A DNA stretch of 38,054 nucleotides from an uncultured Acidimicrobiales bacterium (GTDB taxonomy: Bacteria; Actinomycetota; Acidimicrobiia; Acidimicrobiales; SHLQ01). The position numbers and the translations under genes are program-made. Shown here one piece after another: positions 32,993 through 38,054 of the stretch (position 1 is the stretch's first letter; each line of letters starts with the position of its first letter). The notes below the pieces were generated by a model. It worked only from the letters and a program-made list of their open reading frames with translations, searched no databases and had not been told where the DNA came from. The stretch lies in assembly GCA_937934655.1 (NCBI GenBank), contig CALGZB010000211.1:1-38054 (forward strand), given 5' to 3'.

Positions 32993-34120
32993 TTGACAAG
33001 CGCGGTCCAAGTAAAGGGTTCGAGACGAACCACCGTTGATTGGTTTCTGGTCTTGATCCGCGTGGTCTTGATCAGCCTGATCGTGGTGGGCATTCTCGCC
33101 TTCATCGCTCAGCAGATCGACCCGGAGAATGCGTTCGCCAAATGGCGGAACCCCGGGGCCAACCGGCTCACCGCCGCCCAGTTCAAAGGTTTGGTTGTTA
33201 CCGGCCTGAGCCAGGGCGCGATGTACGGCCTTATCGCCCTCGGCTACTCGATGGTTTACGGCGTCTTGGGCTTCATTAACTTCGCCCACGGCGAGGTCTT
33301 TATGCTCGGTGCCTTCACTGGCTTCGTCACCTCAAACAAGCTTGCCGAAGCCGGACTCTGGGAAGGTGCCGCCTTCCTGCCGTCGGTCATCATGACCGCC
33401 ATCCTTGCCGCTCTTATCGCCACCGGCGCCGCAGTCCTTATGGAACGGGTCGCCTATCGTCCGCTGCGAGGCAGCCCGCGACTTATCCCGCTCATCACCT
33501 CGATCGGTGTGTCGTTCTTCATCCAGAACGCCGTGATCTTGTTGTTCGGCCCAGGTGCCAAGAGCTACCCATCAAACCCCGAGTGGCTACAACAAAAGCG
33601 CAGCATTCTCACCTTTGAGGTCGAGGGCACCAAAATCCTCGTCCTCATCGTGGCTGCAATTTCGATGGCTGGCCTTTGGTTCTTCGTCGAGCGCACCAAG
33701 ACCGGCAAGGCCATGCGGGCGGTTGCCGAAGACAAAGAGATCGCATCGCTCATGGGTATCAACGTCGACCGCACCATCGTCACCACCTTTGCGGTGGGCG
33801 GCGCGATGGCTGGCATCGCCGGAATCCTCTGGGGTTTGCTGTTCCGCTCGGTTATCGCCACCACAGGCTTCTTGCCAGGCATCAAGGCCTTTACGGCCGC
33901 AGTCGTCGGTGGCGTTGGAAACCTTGGCGGGGCAATGGCGGGCGGCGTTTCGCTCGGTACCGCCGAAGCCACCGCCCCTCTTGTCCTGCTCGAACCCCTC
34001 GGGGTCGACGGCGTGTCGCAGCTTCGCGACGCAGTGGCCTTTACGCTGCTGATCTTGGTGTTGTTGATTAAACCCACCGGTCTCTTCGGAGAGCGTCTTT
34101 CGTCGGAGGATCGAGCATGA
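32993..34120 (+). CDS. livH: Branched-chain amino acid-type ABC transporter permease
   Basis: An inner-membrane permease, 375 aa from TTG 32993. Core motifs are ALGYSMVYGVLGFINFAHGE, MERVAYRPLRGSPRLIPLI and the EAA-like cytoplasmic loop DKEIASLMGINVDRTI. Compared with E. coli LivH (~308 aa) there is an N-terminal extension of ~60 residues with one extra TM helix. Start choice: AGGGG at 32977-32981 is 11 nt from TTG 32993 but only 2 nt from GTG 32984, so TTG is preferred, though not certainly. It pairs with LivM to form the channel and overlaps livM by 4 nt. Confidence 0.9.
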   Translation: MTSAVQVKGSRRTTVDWFLVLIRVVLISLIVVGILAFIAQQIDPENAFAKWRNPGANRLTAAQFKGLVVTGLSQGAMYGLIALGYSMVYGVLGFINFAHGEVFMLGAFTGFVTSNKLAEAGLWEGAAFLPSVIMTAILAALIATGAAVLMERVAYRPLRGSPRLIPLITSIGVSFFIQNAVILLFGPGAKSYPSNPEWLQQKRSILTFEVEGTKILVLIVAAISMAGLWFFVERTKTGKAMRAVAEDKEIASLMGINVDRTIVTTFAVGGAMAGIAGILWGLLFRSVIATTGFLPGIKAFTAAVVGGVGNLGGAMAGGVSLGTAEATAPLVLLEPLGVDGVSQLRDAVAFTLLILVLLIKPTGLFGERLSSEDRA

Positions 34121-35940
34121 CCGCCGCATCAGTCCCAAACGCAGCCCCAGCGCTGCTTCCTGCAGATACCTCGATCGACTGGAACCGCATCACCCGGTTC
34201 GGTGGCCTTTTGGCCCTCGGTCTGGTGTTCATCTCGCTGGCTGGAATGCCGCTTGGTTTGAACCAGCGGACGGTTATCGAGCCAGTTCTTTCACTTGGCT
34301 ATCTCGCCTTGATGTGGCTGCCATTCCTGGCCGGCTACAACGTTGGCAACGAGATCGTCCTTGAGGGTATGGAGGCGACCAAGAAGGGTCCGCGCGACCT
34401 TCTCGGCGGCCTCATCGTCGGAGCGATCGGCGGTGTCGGCCTCAGCATCTTGGTGCTGCTCATCGACAACTTCGACCTGCGAGACCCGCTGGTTAACTGG
34501 AGCCCACAACTTCTCGAGTTCCTCAACTTCGAGAATGGCGTTGGCTTTGGTAGCTGGATCTGGATTCCGTTCTGCGGTTTGCTCGGCCTGGCTGGTGCCT
34601 CGCTTCAGCTGATGTCGCAGACAATGCGGCGAGCAGTGATGACCGTCATTCTTGCCGTGATCGTCCTCTCGGTCTTTGAGTTCTTGATCATCGACATCGT
34701 CGACCCACTCAAGAAGGTGCTTTACGCACAGCAGGGCGGACTCAAATGGGGCGCCGCCATTGTTGTTGCGATTCTCGCTGCAGCGTTCTCGCTGTTCGGG
34801 CGCGAGCCTATCTCGCAGGTTCGCTCGAACTACAACGATGCAACCGGACCGGAGAAGTCTCGACAGACAGCGGTACTCATCGGCCTTTCGGTTCTGGCGC
34901 TCATCGTCATCCCGATGTTCACCGGAAAGATCACCCAAGAGCTACTCGCGAACGTCGGCATCTTCTTGTTGCTGGCGCTTGGGCTGAACATCGTGGTCGG
35001 CTTGGCCGGAATCCTCGACCTTGGTTACGTCGCCTTCTTTGCCGTTGGTGGCTACACCACGGCGGTACTTACCTCGTCGAACCGTGGCGAGGACTGGCCA
35101 AGCTGGTTCCCGTCAGAAATTCACTGGGTGCTGGCTCTTATCGCCACCGTCATCATGGCGGGCATCGTCGGGCTTATCATCGGTGCGCCGGTTATCCGGA
35201 TGCGCGGCGACTACCTGGCCATCGTCACCTTGGGCTTCGGCGAGATCATCCGCCTGCTCTTCCTGTCGGACTGGCTCAACGGTTACTTCAACGGCGCCCA
35301 GGGCATCACCAACATCCCGCCCGCCGATTTCGGGATCTTCGAGATCAAGGGAACCGACCCTCGGTCGGTCTTCTATCTCGTGCTGTTCTTCGCAGCGATA
35401 TCGATCTACGTGTCATGGCGCCTTGAGCGTTCTCGACTCGGACGAGCCTGGATGGCCATCCGTGAAGACGAAAGCGTCGCTGAGGCCATGGGCATCAATA
35501 CGGTCAACGTGAAGCTGATGGCCTTTGTAGTGGGTGCGGTTCTCGCATCGTTCTCGGGCGCCATCTTTGCTACCAAGGTTGGCTCGATCTTCCCAACAAG
35601 CTTCCTCATCCTCGTCTCGATCATCATCTTGGTGGTCGTGATCGTGGGTGGCATGGGCAATATCGTCGGCGTCATCGTGGGTGCCTTCGTGCTCATTGGT
35701 GTGCTTGGCGGTCCAAAGCAGCCTGGTCTCCTTCAGGAGTTCAGCGAATACAAACTCCTCATCTACGGCGCCTTGCTGATTTGGATGATGCTCAAACGTC
35801 CAGAGGGTCTTGTGCCAAACGCTCGCCGAAGCCGCGAGCTTCACCAAGACGAGTTCCTCCAGGATGCCTGGCTCAAGGGCGAGGTCGATGACGCTGTTCC
35901 AGACTCTGGCGATGTCGACGGAACGGTGGCCCCCGCATGA
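34117..35940 (+). CDS. livM: Branched-chain amino acid-type ABC transporter permease with long N-terminal membrane extension
   Basis: A second permease of 607 aa; LivM proteins are usually ~300-430 aa. The standard LivM domain begins near residue 270 (GLNIVVGLAGILDLGYVAFFAVGG). It includes RMRGDYLAIVTLGFGEIIRL, the EAA loop DESVAEAMGINTVNVKL and the C-terminal MMLKRPEGL. The first ~250 residues hold about six additional hydrophobic segments (~28-47, 55-75, 95-117, 147-166, 173-195 and 210-227). I do not recognise these as a known separate domain. It overlaps livH and livG as ATGA, so translation is coupled. Confidence 0.92.
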   Translation: MTAASVPNAAPALLPADTSIDWNRITRFGGLLALGLVFISLAGMPLGLNQRTVIEPVLSLGYLALMWLPFLAGYNVGNEIVLEGMEATKKGPRDLLGGLIVGAIGGVGLSILVLLIDNFDLRDPLVNWSPQLLEFLNFENGVGFGSWIWIPFCGLLGLAGASLQLMSQTMRRAVMTVILAVIVLSVFEFLIIDIVDPLKKVLYAQQGGLKWGAAIVVAILAAAFSLFGREPISQVRSNYNDATGPEKSRQTAVLIGLSVLALIVIPMFTGKITQELLANVGIFLLLALGLNIVVGLAGILDLGYVAFFAVGGYTTAVLTSSNRGEDWPSWFPSEIHWVLALIATVIMAGIVGLIIGAPVIRMRGDYLAIVTLGFGEIIRLLFLSDWLNGYFNGAQGITNIPPADFGIFEIKGTDPRSVFYLVLFFAAISIYVSWRLERSRLGRAWMAIREDESVAEAMGINTVNVKLMAFVVGAVLASFSGAIFATKVGSIFPTSFLILVSIIILVVVIVGGMGNIVGVIVGAFVLIGVLGGPKQPGLLQEFSEYKLLIYGALLIWMMLKRPEGLVPNARRSRELHQDEFLQDAWLKGEVDDAVPDSGDVDGTVAPA

Positions 35941-36725
35941 CCCGCCTTCTCGATATTCAGAACCTCAGCGTTACCTTCGGTGGGCTTCACGCCCTGAAGG
36001 ACCTCAACTTCCACGTTGACGAAGGCGAAATCGTTGGTGTCATCGGCCCCAACGGTGCCGGCAAGACCACGTTCTTCAACATGATCTCCGGCATGGTCAC
36101 CCCAAGCTCGGGCCAGATCCTGTTCGAGGGCGAATCCATGATTGGGCTCGATCCGAACCAGGTCACCCAACGCGGCATCTCGCGGACATTCCAGAACGTA
36201 CGTCTCTTCGCCAACATGACGATCCTCGAGAACGTCATGGTTGCTCAACACTGTCGAACCTCTCGTGGCGTGTGGGGCTCACTTCTCAATACCAAGGGCT
36301 TCCGTCAGGAAGAAAAAGAGATTCGTGAACACGGCGAGAAGGTGCTGGGCTTCTTCGGCTCACGGCTCATTGGCTACCGCATGGATCAGCCCGCCTCGGT
36401 GCTGAGTTACGCCAACCGTCGCCGTCTCGAGATTGCTCGAGCAATGGCAACCAAACCCAAACTCCTGCTGCTCGACGAACCCGTCGCCGGCATGAACCCC
36501 ATGGAGTCGGCCGAACTTACCGATCTCATCGGCAAGCTCCGCTCCGAGTGGGGCTTCACGATCGTGATGATCGAGCACGACATGGACGTTGTGCGCGATG
36601 TGTCCGACCGAGTCGTGGTTCTTGACCACGGTGAAACCCTGGCCCAAGGCAGCTTCGATGAAGTGTCGACCAACCCTGAAGTGATCGAGGCGTATCTCGG
36701 TCGACCATTGGAGAAGCGCAAATGA
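35937..36725 (+). CDS. livG: Branched-chain amino acid-type ABC transporter ATP-binding protein G
   Basis: An ABC ATPase of 262 aa. Walker A is GPNGAGKTT (37-45), the Q-loop is in SRTFQNVRLF, and Walker B is LLLLDEP with catalytic E181. The H-loop is IEHDMDVV. The signature (C-loop) reads LSYANRRRLEIA (156-167) where LivG normally has LSYGxQRRLEIA. The invariant Gly is thus Ala and the Gln is Arg. The C-terminal LivG tail (VIEAYLGRPLEKRK) is present. It drives transport together with LivF. ATGA overlaps occur at both ends. Confidence 0.94.
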   Translation: MTRLLDIQNLSVTFGGLHALKDLNFHVDEGEIVGVIGPNGAGKTTFFNMISGMVTPSSGQILFEGESMIGLDPNQVTQRGISRTFQNVRLFANMTILENVMVAQHCRTSRGVWGSLLNTKGFRQEEKEIREHGEKVLGFFGSRLIGYRMDQPASVLSYANRRRLEIARAMATKPKLLLLDEPVAGMNPMESAELTDLIGKLRSEWGFTIVMIEHDMDVVRDVSDRVVVLDHGETLAQGSFDEVSTNPEVIEAYLGRPLEKRK

Positions 36726-37456
36726 GCGATACCGACACACGCGTCCCGCTGCTCGAGTTCCGCAACATCAACACCCACTACGGCGCTGTTCACATCCTCA
36801 AAGACGTGAACCTGGCGATCTACCCAGGTGAAATGGTTTCCCTGCTCGGCGGCAACGCCTCGGGCAAGTCCACCACCCTCAAGACTCTGCTCGGCATGGT
36901 TACGCCCACCAGTGGCGAAGTTGTGCTCGATGGTGAAGTCGTCAACGACAAGCCAACCTCGTACCGCGTTGAGCGCGGCGTCACGATGGTTCCCGAGAAC
37001 CGGCGGCTGTTCAAACGCCTGTCGGTGAAGGAAAACCTCGAGCTGGGCGCCTACCTGCGCAACGACAAGGACGGAATCGCCGAAGACCTCGAGCGCATCT
37101 ACACGATGTTCCCTCGGGTCAAAGAGCGTCTCAACCAGAAGTCGGGAACCCTTTCGGGTGGCGAGCAGCAGATGGTTGCCATGGGCCGTGCGCTCATGTC
37201 CAGCCCGCGGGTGCTCCTCATGGATGAACCATCGATGGGCCTCGCCCCAGCACTGGTACAAACCAACTTCGAGCTCATCCAGCAGATCCACGAAGAGGGC
37301 ATCGCCATCTTCATGGTGGAGCAGAACGCAAATATGGCGCTCTCGCTCGCCGACCGCGGTTGGGTCCTTCAAACCGGGCGCGTCGTTCTCGACGACACCG
37401 CCGAAAACCTCCTCGCGAACCCAGAGCTACAAAAGTCCTACCTCGGCGGCGCCTGA
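36722..37456 (+). CDS. livF: Branched-chain amino acid-type ABC transporter ATP-binding protein F
   Basis: An ABC ATPase of 244 aa. Walker A is GGNASGKST (43-51), the signature is the canonical LSGGEQQMVAMGRAL, Walker B is VLLMDEPSMGL, and the H-loop is in FMVEQN. The LivF-specific C-terminal end YLGGA is present. It forms the nucleotide-binding heterodimer with LivG. In such a heterodimer the degenerate LivG signature would face the LivF Walker A site. It is the last gene of the liv run, and no obvious terminator follows. Confidence 0.95.
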   Translation: MSDTDTRVPLLEFRNINTHYGAVHILKDVNLAIYPGEMVSLLGGNASGKSTTLKTLLGMVTPTSGEVVLDGEVVNDKPTSYRVERGVTMVPENRRLFKRLSVKENLELGAYLRNDKDGIAEDLERIYTMFPRVKERLNQKSGTLSGGEQQMVAMGRALMSSPRVLLMDEPSMGLAPALVQTNFELIQQIHEEGIAIFMVEQNANMALSLADRGWVLQTGRVVLDDTAENLLANPELQKSYLGGA

Positions 37457-37464
37457 TTTCTGGG

Positions 37465-37521
37465 CTCGCTTCGGCAAGCCTTCGCTCACTCGCTTCGGCA
37501 AGCCTTCGCTCACTCGCTTCG
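37465..37521. repeat. 24-bp tandem repeat, 2.4 copies
   Basis: The unit runs from 37465 to 37488 (CTCGCTTCGGCAAGCCTTCG then CTCA). It is repeated exactly at 37489-37512, and its first 9 bases recur at 37513-37521. It begins 9 bp after the livF stop. Confidence 0.9.
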
Positions 37522-37853
37522 CTATGAGTCTTCGCGCTCGTGTCGCCCTTGCTGGCGCGGCCGGCCGACGTTGGGTTGGTCTTGCTTCGGCGAGCTACAA
37601 GCTTGTACCTGGCGGCGCTGAGATTTGGCGTCTGGGCACCACGCCACTCGCACCCGATCGAGCTGGGGCCTGAACCGTACGTTGCCGCGACGTGTGCCGA
37701 CGCGAGGTACTTGAGCGTTCGCTCCGGGACAGCTGCTATTGCCCTGCGGGCGGCCCGTTCCGCACGGAGCGGCTCGCAGCGCGCCGGGAGGTTTGTGGTT
37801 CGTCGCAGACTTGCAGGTTTGTAGGTGCTCTGACCCCTTGGTCTGACGTGTGC

Positions 37854-37973
37854 TCTGGCACTTGCTCTGGCACTTGCTCTGACACTTGCTCTGACACTTG
37901 CTCTGACACCTGGTCTGGCACTTGCTCTGACACCTGGTCTGGCACTTGCTCTGGCACTTGCTCTGACACCTGG
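37854..37973. repeat. 12-bp tandem repeat, 10 copies
   Basis: There are ten contiguous 12-bp units of three types: A TCTGGCACTTGC, B TCTGACACTTGC and C TCTGACACCTGG. The order is A A B B C A C A A C. Degenerate units extend the array to the left, to about 37829. On the minus strand, in the frame open to the window edge, the units translate to the tetrapeptides EQVP, EQVS and DQVS. Confidence 0.95.
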
Positions 37974-38054
37974 TCTTGCGGGCTCGTTTTTGCGCTGTCA
38001 GCGGCGAAAAAGAGCGAGAAAACCACCGAGACGCTGGGGCTACTGCCGATCACC

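Larger units (their letters stand above)
37457..38054. other. Repeat-bearing region without a convincing gene
   Basis: About 600 bp after livF. Open frames on both strands give Arg-, Ala- and Ser-rich translations with no recognisable motif or ribosome binding site. The region contains the 24-bp and 12-bp tandem repeats listed separately. A minus-strand frame, open from the window edge (38053) to 37736, covers the 12-bp repeat and could be the C-terminus of a gene lying beyond the window. Confidence 0.6.

Noticed and set aside
37540-37824. Plus-strand open frame of 94 codons after livF
   Set aside because: Arg/Ala-rich translation, no motif, no ribosome binding site, and it runs through low-complexity sequence; probably a by-product of high GC.
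37854-37973. CRISPR array
   Set aside because: 12-bp units are contiguous with no spacers and no cas genes nearby.

Overview
The window is a high-GC bacterial chromosome segment, most likely from an actinobacterium and plausibly from the Acidimicrobiia. That assignment is an inference from GC content, gene content and protein style; there is no rRNA or marker gene here to fix it. It contains no tRNA, rRNA, CRISPR array, transposase or prophage gene.

Layout, left to right. (1) 2-1744: the end of a biotin-dependent acyl-CoA carboxylase subunit and an acyl-CoA dehydrogenase, closed by a large inverted repeat. (2) 1950-8068: a Rieske/cytochrome b complex of unusual composition. It has a small 3-TM protein, a 2[4Fe-4S] ferredoxin, a b6-type cytochrome b, a subunit-IV-type cytochrome b C-terminal half, a Rieske protein, a membrane-anchored dihaem cytochrome c and a large unrecognised membrane protein. 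(3) 8072-24263: a complete nuoA-N operon for complex I, starting 3 bp after the previous gene and mostly translationally coupled. (4) 24273-26635: a small membrane protein, a class V aminotransferase and a DM13-domain membrane protein, ending in a bidirectional terminator. (5) 26699-29343, minus strand: a DUF1800-DUF1501 pair, divergent from (6) a two-component system at 29429-31284. The two share an intergenic region with four TTCATG half-sites arranged as mirrored 11-bp direct repeats. (7) 31436-37456: a branched-chain amino acid (or related) ABC transporter, livK-livH-livM-livG-livF, with a strong terminator between livK and livH. (8) 37457-38054: about 600 bp without a convincing gene, carrying a 24-bp and a 12-bp tandem repeat.

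How the genes work together. NADH is oxidised by complex I, which reduces a quinone (probably menaquinone). The b6-type Rieske/cytochrome b complex oxidises the quinol and passes electrons to the dihaem cytochrome c. These two complexes form one uninterrupted block of about 22 kb. The most interesting features are in this block. The cytochrome b carries a Cys in the same context as the haem-ci Cys of cytochrome b6. A ferredoxin gene lies just upstream of it. The PEWY motif is APWY. NuoG has lost the N7-cluster cysteines. NuoL carries a coiled-coil insertion of about 135 residues, predicted to be extracytoplasmic. Together these suggest, as a hypothesis, a respiratory chain with extra ferredoxin input and possibly a physical link between complex I and the bc complex.
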